A stretch of 30,043 nt of DNA from Clostridiales bacterium (GTDB taxonomy: Bacteria > Bacillota > Clostridia > Oscillospirales > Acutalibacteraceae). Shown here piece after piece: positions 22,248-29,992 of this stretch (positions are counted from its first letter, which is position 1; each line of letters opens with the position of its first letter). Made by a program: the position numbers and the translations under genes. The stretch is from assembly GCA_012728445.1 (NCBI GenBank), contig JAAYFA010000315.1, forward strand, positions 1 to 30,043, read 5' to 3'. Below the pieces are notes generated by a model. The model was not told the DNA's origin. It searched no databases and saw only the letters and a program-made list of their open reading frames with translations.

Positions 22248-22361
22248 ATGAAAGTCAGACCTTCTGTAAAGAAAATTTGCGACAAGTGCAAAATCATCAA
22301 ACGCAAGGGAAGAATCATGGTCATCTGTGAGAATCCCAAGCACAAGCAGCGCCAGGGTTAA
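22248..22361 (+). CDS. rpmJ: 50S ribosomal protein L36
   Basis: The 37-residue protein starts at ATG 22248 after AAGGAGGG. MKVRPSVKKICDKCKIIKRK followed by GRIMVICENPKHKQRQG is the zinc-binding L36, with Cys11, Cys14, Cys27 and His32 as ligands. The zinc (C+) form is intact. L36 is the smallest 50S protein and helps organise 23S rRNA near the L6/L16 site. Confidence 0.96.
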   Translation: MKVRPSVKKICDKCKIIKRKGRIMVICENPKHKQRQG

Positions 22362-22397
22362 ACCGGCGCAAACCATTAATGGAGGTGTAACTGACAT

Positions 22398-22766
22398 ATG
22401 GCGCGAATTTCAGGTGTCGATCTACCAAAAGATAAAAGGATTGAAATAGGTTTAACTTATATCTTCGGTATTGGTCGCAGAACCGCAAGCGACATTATCG
22501 CAGCAACCGGCGTTAATCCCGACACGAGAGTCAAAGATTTAACGGAGAGCGATGTTTCTAAGCTTCGTGAGTACATTGACCGGGATTGTAAGGTCGAGGG
22601 TGACTTACGGCGTGAAACAGCCTTTGACATTAAGAGGCTGGTAGAAATTGGATGCTACCGTGGTATCCGTCATCGTAAGGGACTGCCTGTTAGAGGGCAG
22701 CGTTCCAAGACAAACGCCCGCACACGCAAAGGTCCAAAGAGGACCGTTGCAAACAAGAAGAAGTAA
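22398..22766 (+). CDS. rpsM: 30S ribosomal protein S13
   Basis: The 122-residue protein follows TGGAGGTG. ARISGVDLPKDKRIEIGLTY, IFGIGRRTASDIIAATGVNP, DLRRETAFDIKRLVEIGCYR and GIRHRKGLPVRGQRSKTNAR, ending KGPKRTVANKKK, are S13. It contacts P-site tRNA and bridges to the 50S. Normal length. Confidence 0.97.
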   Translation: MARISGVDLPKDKRIEIGLTYIFGIGRRTASDIIAATGVNPDTRVKDLTESDVSKLREYIDRDCKVEGDLRRETAFDIKRLVEIGCYRGIRHRKGLPVRGQRSKTNARTRKGPKRTVANKKK

Positions 22767-22782
22767 CTCAAGGAGGGATAAA

Positions 22783-23190
22783 ATGGCTACGAAAGCAACC
22801 GGTAAGAAAACAGCCGGCACGCGCAGGCGTCGCGAAAAAAAGAATATCGTTACAGGCGCTGCCCATATCCAATCCACATTCAACAATACAATCGTTACCA
22901 TTACCGATGTGCAAGGCAATGCCATATCGTGGGCGAGCGCAGGGGAAATGGGTTTCAGAGGTTCGAGAAAATCCACGCCTTATGCAGCGCAAACTGCCGG
23001 CGAAACGGCCGCAAAGTTGGCTATGGAGCAAGGACTTAAAACTGTTGAAGTGTATGTTAAGGGCCCCGGCTCAGGACGAGAAGCGGCAATCAGAGCATTG
23101 CAAACAGCGGGTTTGGAAGTCAGCATGATTAAAGATGTGACCCCCATACCGCATAATGGCTGCCGTCCGCCCAAAAGAAGGCGCGTATAA
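22783..23190 (+). CDS. rpsK: 30S ribosomal protein S11
   Basis: The protein has 135 residues from ATG 22783, 6 nt after AAGGAGG (22770-22776). The frame stays open upstream into rpsM but that part is not S11. ATKATGKKTAGTRRRREKKN, GAAHIQSTFNNTIVTITDVQ, GFRGSRKSTPYAAQTAGE and VKGPGSGREAAIRALQTAGL, ending HNGCRPPKRRRV, are S11. It lies on the 30S platform. Confidence 0.97.
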   Translation: MATKATGKKTAGTRRRREKKNIVTGAAHIQSTFNNTIVTITDVQGNAISWASAGEMGFRGSRKSTPYAAQTAGETAAKLAMEQGLKTVEVYVKGPGSGREAAIRALQTAGLEVSMIKDVTPIPHNGCRPPKRRRV

Positions 23191-23194
23191 TCAA

Positions 23195-23213
23195 TTTAAC
23201 TTAGGAGGTTAAA
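23195..23213 (+). promoter_or_regulatory. Inverted repeat holding the rpsD ribosome binding site in its loop
   Basis: TTTAAC (23195-23200) and GTTAAA (23208-23213) flank TTAGGAG; AGGAGG, the rpsD ribosome binding site, spans the loop and the first base of the right arm. The A/T-rich 6-bp stem is weak. S4 often represses its own synthesis, so it could be a translation control point, or chance. Confidence 0.3.
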
Positions 23214-23218
23214 CTCAT

Positions 23219-23848
23219 ATGGCAAGATATACCGGTGCGGTATGCAAACTGTGCCGCCGCGAGGGCAAAAAGCTTTTCCTTAAGGGAGAACGCTGCTACA
23301 CGGGCAAATGCTCAATCGAGCGCCGTGCTTATGCTCCCGGCCAACACGGTCAAAACGTCCGCAGAAAGACTTCCGAATATGGTCTGCAGCTTCGTGCGAA
23401 GCAGCAGGCAAGGCGCTACTATGGCATTCAGGAAGGGCAATTCCATAAATACTTCCTTATAGCCGAGCGCAAACAAGGCGTAACAGGTGAAAACCTGCTT
23501 CGTTTATGCGAAAGCCGTCTGGACAACGTCGTTTATCTTCTGGGCTGGGCAAACTCCCGTGCAGAAGGCAGGCAACTCGTCAACCACGGTCATTATCTGG
23601 TGAACGGCAAAAAGGTCGATATCCCTTCGTATCTGATCAAAGCCGGCGATACCGTAGGCATAAAAGCGAAGAGCAAAGAAAGTGAAAAAATCAAAACTGT
23701 CCTTGATGTGAACAGTGCCCGGCCCGTGCCTCTATGGCTTGAACTGGACCGAGAAGCAGTCCTGGCTAAGGTACTAAACATGCCTGAACGTGAGCAAATA
23801 TCTGTTCCCGTTGAAGAACATCTTATTGTTGAGTTTTACTCGAAATAA
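23219..23848 (+). CDS. rpsD: 30S ribosomal protein S4
   Basis: The 209-residue protein starts at ATG 23219. ARYTGAVCKLCRREGKKLFL with GERCYTGKCSIERR gives four cysteines (about 9, 12, 26, 31) of the zinc-type S4. YGLQLRAKQQARRYYGIQEG, the S4 RNA-binding domain (RLCESRLDNVVYLLGWANSR, AEGRQLVNHGHYLVNGKKVD) and the end EEHLIVEFYSK are complete. S4 starts 16S assembly and often feeds back on its own operon. Normal length and alpha-operon position. Confidence 0.97.
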   Translation: MARYTGAVCKLCRREGKKLFLKGERCYTGKCSIERRAYAPGQHGQNVRRKTSEYGLQLRAKQQARRYYGIQEGQFHKYFLIAERKQGVTGENLLRLCESRLDNVVYLLGWANSRAEGRQLVNHGHYLVNGKKVDIPSYLIKAGDTVGIKAKSKESEKIKTVLDVNSARPVPLWLELDREAVLAKVLNMPEREQISVPVEEHLIVEFYSK

Positions 23849-23882
23849 TGTTGCTTAGGGTATTAGATTTATTCACAACGGT

Positions 23883-23900
23883 GCAGGTGACGACACCTGC
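23883..23900 (+). repeat. Hairpin between rpsD and rpoA
   Basis: GCAGGTG (23883-23889) and CACCTGC (23894-23900) form a perfect 7-bp GC-rich stem with ACGA loop, ending 8 nt before the rpoA ribosome binding site. The sequence after it (GTTAAAATAA) is not a clear T tract. It may be a weak terminator, or an mRNA processing or stability element that sets rpoA level apart from the ribosomal proteins. Confidence 0.4.
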
Positions 23901-23922
23901 GTTAAAATAAGGAGGGTTTTGA

Positions 23923-24873
23923 ATGTTTGAATTCGAGAAGCCGAAAATCGAAACTGCTGACATTCTGTTGGGTGGAACTTACGGAAAGTTTGTTGTAGAG
24001 CCCCTAGAGAGAGGATTTGGCACGACACTTGGCAATAGCATGAGGCGTGTTCTCCTTTCGTCACTCCCCGGTTACGCAATAACATCTGTTAAAATTGAAG
24101 GCATTCTTCATGAGTTTTCCACTATCAAAGGCGTAAAAGAAGATGTTACGGAGATCGTTCTTAATCTGAAAAGCGTTATTCTCAAGATACACGGTGACGG
24201 ACCAAAGACGATTTATATAGAAGCAAACGGACCTTGCGACATAACAGCCGGGGATATCAAGATGGATTCCGAAGTGGAAGTCATGAATCCCGACTTGCAC
24301 ATCGCATCGCTCGACAACGGCGCTCACATCAGCATGGAAATGATTTGCGACAAAGGGCGGGGCTATGTTTCCGCCGAGAGAAACAAGCAGAATATGCAGC
24401 CTGTCATTGGCGTTATCGCCATCGACTCGATCTATTCACCTGTTTCCAAAGTAAACTACACAGTCGAGAACACACGAAGAGAACAGATTACCGACTATGA
24501 CAAACTGACTCTTGAGGTGTGGACAAACGGAACAATCAAGGCAAAAGAGGCCGTTTCTCTTGGCGCCAAGATCCTCAACGAGCATCTCAATCTTTTCGGC
24601 GACCTCTCCGATGAGGCTTACGAAACAGAGATAATGGTGACAAAGGACGATGACGGTAAAGAACACGTTCTGGAGATGACCATTGAGGAGCTTGACCTGT
24701 CTGTGCGCTCTTTCAATTGTTTGAAGAGAGCAAGTATCAACACGGTTGAGGATTTAATCAGCAAGACCGAGGACGACATGATGAAGGTCCGCAATCTCGG
24801 CAAAAAGTCCCTGGATGAAGTGGTGGAAAAGCTCGCTACTCTTGAGCTTGCACTGCTCAGGGACGAGGATTAA
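23923..24873 (+). CDS. rpoA: DNA-directed RNA polymerase subunit alpha
   Basis: The 316-residue protein follows AAGGAGGG. The N-terminal assembly domain has YGKFVVEPLERGFGTTLGNS, MRRVLLSSLPGYAITSVKIE and HEFSTIKGVKEDVTEIVLN. The C-terminal DNA-binding domain has LDLSVRSFNCLKRASINTVE and KVRNLGKKSLDEVVEKLATL. Alpha dimer nucleates polymerase assembly, and its C-terminal domain binds UP elements such as the A/T tract before the S10 promoter. Normal length. A 74-bp gap with a hairpin precedes it. Confidence 0.98.
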   Translation: MFEFEKPKIETADILLGGTYGKFVVEPLERGFGTTLGNSMRRVLLSSLPGYAITSVKIEGILHEFSTIKGVKEDVTEIVLNLKSVILKIHGDGPKTIYIEANGPCDITAGDIKMDSEVEVMNPDLHIASLDNGAHISMEMICDKGRGYVSAERNKQNMQPVIGVIAIDSIYSPVSKVNYTVENTRREQITDYDKLTLEVWTNGTIKAKEAVSLGAKILNEHLNLFGDLSDEAYETEIMVTKDDDGKEHVLEMTIEELDLSVRSFNCLKRASINTVEDLISKTEDDMMKVRNLGKKSLDEVVEKLATLELALLRDED

Positions 24874-24929
24874 TCCTCTGCATCACCACATGTAAAACAC
24901 ATAAAAACACGGCAAGGAGTGTGATTTGA

Positions 24930-25625
24930 ATGCCCGGTACCAGAAAACTCGGCAGACCGACGGACCACCGCAGGTCAATGCTTAGAGGCTTGGTAACCTA
25001 CCTGTTGGAAAACGGAAAAATAGAAACCACCGTCACCAGGGCGAAGGAAGTTCGTTCCATGGCGGAAAAAATGATAACCATTGCCAAAACGGACTCCCTG
25101 CATGCCAGACGCCTAGTTTTGGCATACGTTACCAAAGAAGATGTTGTCAAAAAACTTTTTGACGAAATCGCGCCGGAGTACAGAGATGTAAAAGGCGGCT
25201 ACACCCGCATCGTAAAGACCGGCCCGCGCCGCGGCGACGCAGCAGAAATGTGTATCATCGAATTGGTGGAGACCGAAGCGGAAAAGGCGAAGGCCGCCAA
25301 GGCGAAGAAGCCCAAAACCACTAAGAAAGTGGCTGACAAGAAGACCACGACTGCTAAAACAGCCAAAACTGAAAAAGCAGAGAAACCTGCAGAGAAAAAG
25401 ACAACTGCAGCTGCTAAGCCGGCAAAAGCTGAAACCAAGACCGAAGTCAAGACTGACGTCAAGGAAGAAAAAGCGGTAGAGGTAAAAGAAGAAGCCACAG
25501 AAAAGAAGGCGACACCGGCCGCAAAACCCGCAAAGGTTGAAGCAAAAGCAGAAAAAGCAGTAAAAGTAGAACCTGCAAAAGAAACGGTTGAAAAACCGGC
25601 CAAAACCGAAGAAACAGCGGAATAA
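24930..25625 (+). CDS. rplQ: 50S ribosomal protein L17 with a long basic/acidic C-terminal tail
   Basis: The protein has 231 residues, about twice the usual 113-130. Residues 1-113 are standard L17: PGTRKLGRPTDHRRSMLRGL, TYLLENGKIETTVTRAKEVR and GGYTRIVKTGPRRGDAAEMC, ending IIELVE. Residues 114-231 are low-complexity Lys, Ala, Glu, Thr, Pro and Val, with repeated AAKPAK(A/V)E and KTEKAEKPAEKK-type units like a histone-H1 or eukaryotic ribosomal tail. No Trp, Cys, Phe or Tyr occurs in the tail. No frameshift is needed, so the tail is a genuine extension. It is last in the operon, followed by a strong terminator. The tail may bind RNA or project from the 50S near the tunnel exit. Confidence 0.95.
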   Translation: MPGTRKLGRPTDHRRSMLRGLVTYLLENGKIETTVTRAKEVRSMAEKMITIAKTDSLHARRLVLAYVTKEDVVKKLFDEIAPEYRDVKGGYTRIVKTGPRRGDAAEMCIIELVETEAEKAKAAKAKKPKTTKKVADKKTTTAKTAKTEKAEKPAEKKTTAAAKPAKAETKTEVKTDVKEEKAVEVKEEATEKKATPAAKPAKVEAKAEKAVKVEPAKETVEKPAKTEETAE

Positions 25626-25638
25626 AATTTCATTTAAT

Positions 25639-25680
25639 AAGCCCTTGAAGCGTGTTAAAACGCTTCAAGGGCTTGTTTTG
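25639..25680 (+). terminator. Rho-independent terminator of the ribosomal supercluster
   Basis: AAGCCCTTGAAGCGT (25639-25653) and ACGCTTCAAGGGCTT (25660-25674) form a perfect 15-bp stem with a GTTAAA loop, followed by GTTTTGCTTCTTT. It begins 14 bp after the rplQ stop. No ecf transporter, truA, rplM or rpsI follows, unlike many Bacillota. Confidence 0.9.
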
Positions 25681-25724
25681 CTTCTTTGGAAGAGGATATG
25701 CCGTATTCTTCTCACGTAATCAAT

Positions 25725-26153
25725 CTATATTAATTGCATATTCATTTTTATATGCAGTATTCCCTCTTCAAGGAATTCATCCCCATCACGTATAAAACCC
25801 ATTTTTTCATAAAGCGATGCCACATAAGCCTGTGAATCAAGTGTGGCAACTTTAGCGCCTTCCCGTCTAGCTATGTCAATCAAGGCGTTACAAATAACGC
25901 TCGCATAGCCCTTGCCGCGTTTATCCTTCAAAACCGCTACCCGCCCAAGTCTTGCAATATCATCATGAATATACAATCTGCCGCTGCCTATGGGAGCGGC
26001 ATCTTCATATAAAACGATATGAAAGCATTCGGAATCCAGCCCATCCATTTCGTTTTCGATAGGGATATTCTGCTCTTCGACAAAAACTGTTTTCCGTATT
26101 TCGTAGGAGGCAGAAAAATCCTCGTTTGGTTTAATTTCAACTGGGCTTACCAT
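25725..26153 (-). CDS. GNAT-family N-acetyltransferase
   Basis: The 142-residue protein is read on the minus strand. The opening EIRKTVFVEEQNIPIENEMD is typical of YjcF/ElaA-like GNAT proteins. ARLGRVAVLKDKRGKGYASV contains the acetyl-CoA-binding motif A (R-x-K-G-Y-A variant of Q/R-x-x-G-x-G/A). VATLDSQAYVASLYEKMGF is motif B. It should transfer an acetyl group from acetyl-CoA to an amine; the substrate is unknown. The ribosome binding site is weak. It converges on the ribosomal terminator and diverges from the MATE gene. Confidence 0.88.
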   Translation of the reverse strand: MVSPVEIKPNEDFSASYEIRKTVFVEEQNIPIENEMDGLDSECFHIVLYEDAAPIGSGRLYIHDDIARLGRVAVLKDKRGKGYASVICNALIDIARREGAKVATLDSQAYVASLYEKMGFIRDGDEFLEEGILHIKMNMQLI

Positions 26154-26326
26154 AGAATCACCGATTTACCTTTATAAATTCTTTGACTGTTTAACTTAAT
26201 ATTAGTTTACTGTTTTTATTTTTGTTAGTCAAGGATAGTTCGTTTTTGGCTTTTGTTTTCTGTTCTCCCTTGCCTTTTTCACTCAATTGTCTTACAATAT
26301 TTAAGGAATGCAAAGGGGATTGATTT
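26154..26326. promoter_or_regulatory. Divergent intergenic region between GNAT and MATE genes
   Basis: 173 bp of A/T-rich sequence separate two divergent genes. A plus-strand promoter is clear (see next entry). On the minus strand TATAAA-like sequence near 26168-26180 could serve as a -10 for the acetyltransferase gene, but no good -35 pairs with it. No operator repeat is obvious. Confidence 0.4.
26270..26298 (+). promoter_or_regulatory. Promoter of the MATE-rhamnosidase unit
   Basis: TTGCCT (26270-26275, four of six matches) and TACAAT (26293-26298, five of six) are exactly 17 bp apart, with transcription expected to begin about 20 bp before the MATE ribosome binding site. Confidence 0.55.
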
Positions 26327-27739
26327 ATGAAAATCGGGAGCGCGCTGCGTCGTCTTTATGCACCCGAGTATTTGCTCAAGCCGGAAAAATGGATGGGTGA
26401 GGTACTCCCTGCAAAAGATGTCTACAAATCGCTGTCAAGGGTTGCTTGGCCCGCCACGGTGGAAATGGTGCTCATCAGTTTGATGAATTTGGTCGATACC
26501 ATCATGGTTTCTTCCATGGGTGCGTTTGCCGTCGCCGCAACAGGGCTTACTCAGCAACCCCGAATGATATTCTTCTCGTTTTTCTTCGCACTCAATGCCG
26601 GCGTTACGGCCATTGTCAGCCGCCGCAAGGGCGAGCAAGATGTTGCGGGTGCCAACAAATGTCTTTCGCAGGCAATCATGATCTGCGTTGTTTTGAGCGG
26701 TGTACTCTGTGCGCTTTCTTTTACAGTGGCAAGACCGCTTTTGATGTTTGCGGGTGCGCAGGCCGACACCATCGAGCCCGCGGTCATTTATTTTAAAATA
26801 ACCATGGTTGGTATGGTGTTCGCAGCGATAGGCATGGTTATTAATGCTGCTCAGCGAGGCGCCGGTAACACCAGAATTTCAATGTGGACCAACTTGATTG
26901 CCAATGTTGTGAATGTTGTTTTTAACTATTTGCTTATCAATGGCATTGGCGTTTTTCCAAAGTGGGGCGTAAAAGGTGCCGGGATAGCAACGCTTATGGG
27001 CAATGTCGCAAGTTGTCTGATATCTATTTACTCCGTCTCAAAGCCTTTTGAGTTTTTGCACATCAAGGTGAAAAGTCTTTTTAAATTTGAAAGCGATGTT
27101 ATAAAACCCTTGCTAAAAATCAGCTCTTCCGCCGCACTGGAGCAGAGTTTTGTCCGCATCGGTTTTTTTGCGTATACAAAAATTGTCGCGACACTCGGCA
27201 CCGCTGCCCTTGCTACACACCAAATCTGCATGAGCATCATCAATTTATCTTACTCGTTCGGTGACGGCCTCGGTATTTCGGCGGCGTCCCTTGTCGGGCA
27301 GAACTTGGGCAGAAGGCGCCCGGATATTGCGATGGTTTATGGCAAAGCCGCACAACGGATTGGCGTGCTCGTTTCCGTCGGCTTAATCGTTTTGTTCACC
27401 GCGGGGGGACGAATGATTATGGGGATGTTTACGAATGTAGAGGAGATTATAGACATCGGTCAAAAAATCTTGCTGATTGTCGCATTCACAGCTCCCGGGC
27501 AAATTTCTAACGTCGTCTTTTCCGGTAGTCTGCGTGGTGCGGGGGACACGAGATTTGTGGCCTACTCGTCACTGGTCAGCATTGCAATTGTCCGACCACT
27601 TGTGAGCTATGTGCTTATATTCCCACTGAAGCTTGGGCTTATTGGCGCTTGGATAGGTTTGTTTATCGACCAACATGTGCGGCTTGCTTTTTCATCCTAC
27701 CGATTTAAAAAAGAAAAATGGCAAAAAATAAAATTATAG
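26327..27739 (+). CDS. MATE-family efflux transporter
   Basis: The 470-residue, very hydrophobic protein has about twelve membrane segments arranged as two similar halves. The first half has WPATVEMVLISLMNLVDTIM and GAFAVAATGLTQQPRMIFFS, with AQRGAGNTRISMWTNLIANV. The second repeats the theme with TLGTAALATHQICMSIINLS and GISAASLVGQNLGRRRPDIA, then FSGSLRGAGDTRFVAYSSLV. These are MATE (MatE) motifs. Such pumps export organic cations or other small molecules using sodium or proton gradients; the cargo is unknown. AAAGGGG precedes the start. Its TAG is part of the ribosome binding site of the following rhamnosidase gene, so the two are co-expressed. Confidence 0.95.
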   Translation: MKIGSALRRLYAPEYLLKPEKWMGEVLPAKDVYKSLSRVAWPATVEMVLISLMNLVDTIMVSSMGAFAVAATGLTQQPRMIFFSFFFALNAGVTAIVSRRKGEQDVAGANKCLSQAIMICVVLSGVLCALSFTVARPLLMFAGAQADTIEPAVIYFKITMVGMVFAAIGMVINAAQRGAGNTRISMWTNLIANVVNVVFNYLLINGIGVFPKWGVKGAGIATLMGNVASCLISIYSVSKPFEFLHIKVKSLFKFESDVIKPLLKISSSAALEQSFVRIGFFAYTKIVATLGTAALATHQICMSIINLSYSFGDGLGISAASLVGQNLGRRRPDIAMVYGKAAQRIGVLVSVGLIVLFTAGGRMIMGMFTNVEEIIDIGQKILLIVAFTAPGQISNVVFSGSLRGAGDTRFVAYSSLVSIAIVRPLVSYVLIFPLKLGLIGAWIGLFIDQHVRLAFSSYRFKKEKWQKIKL

Positions 27740-27749
27740 GAGAGCTAAC

Positions 27750-29969
27750 ATGGGTATTATCAATCGTGCAAACTGGATCAAAGGGGCACTGAAACTCGGT
27801 AAAGACGCCCCGACAAACACCTCCGCCATTGTATGGACTTCGGTCGTCAGCGATGTCGCGACGGATACCGGGCTTGATTTTACCAAAACGTTTGTCTGTA
27901 AAAGCGGCGTGAAGAAAGCTGAGCTACAGATTTCCGCTCTGGGTATTTATGAGGCAACACTCAACGGCGCTCGCATCGGTGATTTTATTTTTGCGCCGGG
28001 CTGGACCTGTAACGAGAAACGTGTGCAATACCAAAGCTACGACGTGACCGAGCAGTTAAAAAACGAAAACAATTTAACCGTCACCCTTGGCAGAGGCTGG
28101 CGTTATCTTGGCAAAAATCCGGAAATCATAACCAACGGATTCAGCAACAAAGACATGGCACTGATCGCGGTGCTTGAACTGGAATACGAAGATGGCACGA
28201 AAGAACTTATCACAACGGATAAAACTTGGCTTGTAGCGGAAAGCAAAATACGCTACAGCAACCTTTATAACGGAGATATTTATGACGCCGGTTTTATACC
28301 GGAAGGGTCGGTGCCTGCCATAGAGATAAACCATACCAAAGATATCCTGATTCCTCAGCAGGGCGAAAAAATAGTGGAAACAGAGCGTCTGCCGGCAAAA
28401 GAGCTGATGAACACACCAGCCGGCGAAACGGTGATCGATTTTGGACAAAATCTGACGGGGTATGTCGAGTTTAAAATCCGTGGTAAAAAGGGCGACAAAG
28501 CAACCGTGCAACATGCCGAAGTGCTCGATAAAGACGGTAATTTTTATACCGAGAACTTGCGCAGTGCCAAGCAGGAGATTATTTTTATTTGCGACGGGGA
28601 AGAGCATGTCTATAAGCCGGCATTGTCCTTCCAGGGTTTTCGCTATATCAAGCTGGTAAATTGGCCGGAATCTGTGAACCTGTCGGATTTTACCGCCATT
28701 GTTGTGCATTCCGATATGAAGCGCACCGGGCATTTTGAGTGTTCGGACCGAGATATAAACCAACTTTATAAAAATATCGTCTGGGGTCAGCGCGGCAACT
28801 TTCTCGATGTGCCAACCGACTGCCCCCAACGTGACGAGCGCTTGGGCTGGACAGGGGATGCGCAGGTGTTTGTACGTACGGCTTCCTATAATTTTGATGT
28901 CGAAAAGTTCTTCACAAAGTGGTTAGCCGATTTAGCGGCAGACCAATGCGAGAATGGCAGCGTGCCCCATGTTATCCCGGATGTTCTTGACAAGCAAGGC
29001 GGTTCCGCCGCTTGGGGAGATGCGGCAATCATTTGCCCTTGGCAGATGTATTTGACTTACGCCAACAAGGAAATACTAGCGGCTCAGTTTGACTCTATGA
29101 AAAAGTGGCTGGATTTTATTCAATCAAGGTCAAAGAATTTTATTTGGAATAAAGGCGACCATTTCGGCGACTGGCTCAATTTGGAAAAGGATGCAGGCAA
29201 TAAGGAAGCAGACAAAAAGCTTATCGCAACAGCGTTTGCCGCGTATTCTACTGCGCTGTTCGTAAAGGTAGGCAATTTACTGGGCAAGGATATGCAGGAA
29301 TATGAGTTGCTGCGGGACAACTATAAGGCGGCTTTTTGCAAAAAATATATCAAACACGGCAAAGTTGTTGGCAACACCCAGACCGCCTGTGTGTTGGCAC
29401 TCTATTTTGACTTGACAGATGAAAAAGAAGCGGTCGCCGCTCAGCTGGAAGGGCTGGTCAAAAAACACGGTCATTTAACCACCGGTTTTGTTGGCGCACC
29501 GTACCTGCTGCATGTCTTAACGGCAAACGGTTATGTGAAAACCGCCTATGATTTGCTGTTTAGAAAAGAGTACCCCTCGTGGCTCTACCCCATCGGTTTG
29601 GGCGCGACAACAATTTGGGAGCGCTGGAACGGCATCTGGCCGGACGGCACCATGGCCGACAAAGGCATGAACTCCTTCAACCATTACGCCTACGGCGCGG
29701 TTGGGGATTGGCTGTATGGAACCATGGGGGGGATTAATACGGATGAAAACGCCCCGGGATTTAAGCATATCATCTTTAAACCCATACCGGATGAGCGTCT
29801 TGATTATGTCAAAGCTTCTGTCCTGAGCCGCCACGGCGAAGTCAAAGCCGAATGGCAAAGGGTTGATGGTCAGGTGAAATATACCTTTACCGTGCCGCAA
29901 GGATGTACGGGGACGGCGACGGTGGATGGAGAGGTTACGGAGCTATCTGCCGGCGTAACTGAGCTTTAA
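27750..29969 (+). CDS. GH78 alpha-L-rhamnosidase-type glycoside hydrolase
   Basis: The 739-residue protein starts at ATG 27750 with TAGGAGAG just ahead. The N-terminal beta domain has AELQISALGIYEATLNGARI and GDFIFAPGWTCNEKRVQYQS, YDVTEQLKNENN, the accessory domain common to GH78. The (alpha/alpha)6 catalytic domain has the family signature DVPTDCPQRDERLGWTGDAQ (residues 353-372), which supplies the acidic general-acid cluster, and TIWERWNG with Glu624 as likely general base. No signal peptide, so it should act in the cytoplasm on imported rhamnosides. It is shorter than many family members (about 850-1000 residues). Substrate could be plant glycosides or polysaccharide fragments. Confidence 0.93.
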   Translation: MGIINRANWIKGALKLGKDAPTNTSAIVWTSVVSDVATDTGLDFTKTFVCKSGVKKAELQISALGIYEATLNGARIGDFIFAPGWTCNEKRVQYQSYDVTEQLKNENNLTVTLGRGWRYLGKNPEIITNGFSNKDMALIAVLELEYEDGTKELITTDKTWLVAESKIRYSNLYNGDIYDAGFIPEGSVPAIEINHTKDILIPQQGEKIVETERLPAKELMNTPAGETVIDFGQNLTGYVEFKIRGKKGDKATVQHAEVLDKDGNFYTENLRSAKQEIIFICDGEEHVYKPALSFQGFRYIKLVNWPESVNLSDFTAIVVHSDMKRTGHFECSDRDINQLYKNIVWGQRGNFLDVPTDCPQRDERLGWTGDAQVFVRTASYNFDVEKFFTKWLADLAADQCENGSVPHVIPDVLDKQGGSAAWGDAAIICPWQMYLTYANKEILAAQFDSMKKWLDFIQSRSKNFIWNKGDHFGDWLNLEKDAGNKEADKKLIATAFAAYSTALFVKVGNLLGKDMQEYELLRDNYKAAFCKKYIKHGKVVGNTQTACVLALYFDLTDEKEAVAAQLEGLVKKHGHLTTGFVGAPYLLHVLTANGYVKTAYDLLFRKEYPSWLYPIGLGATTIWERWNGIWPDGTMADKGMNSFNHYAYGAVGDWLYGTMGGINTDENAPGFKHIIFKPIPDERLDYVKASVLSRHGEVKAEWQRVDGQVKYTFTVPQGCTGTATVDGEVTELSAGVTEL

Positions 29970-29992
29970 AAGGCCCCTTTTCCAATAGAGCT

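Noticed and set aside
25199..25633. A 144-codon minus-strand frame rich in Ala, Ser, Val and Phe
   Set aside because: It is the antisense image of the Lys/Ala/Glu repeat tail of L17, which gives open frames on the other strand by composition alone.
28074..28829. A 251-codon minus-strand open frame inside the GH78 gene
   Set aside because: It is antisense to a well-supported glycoside hydrolase and shows no recognisable domain.
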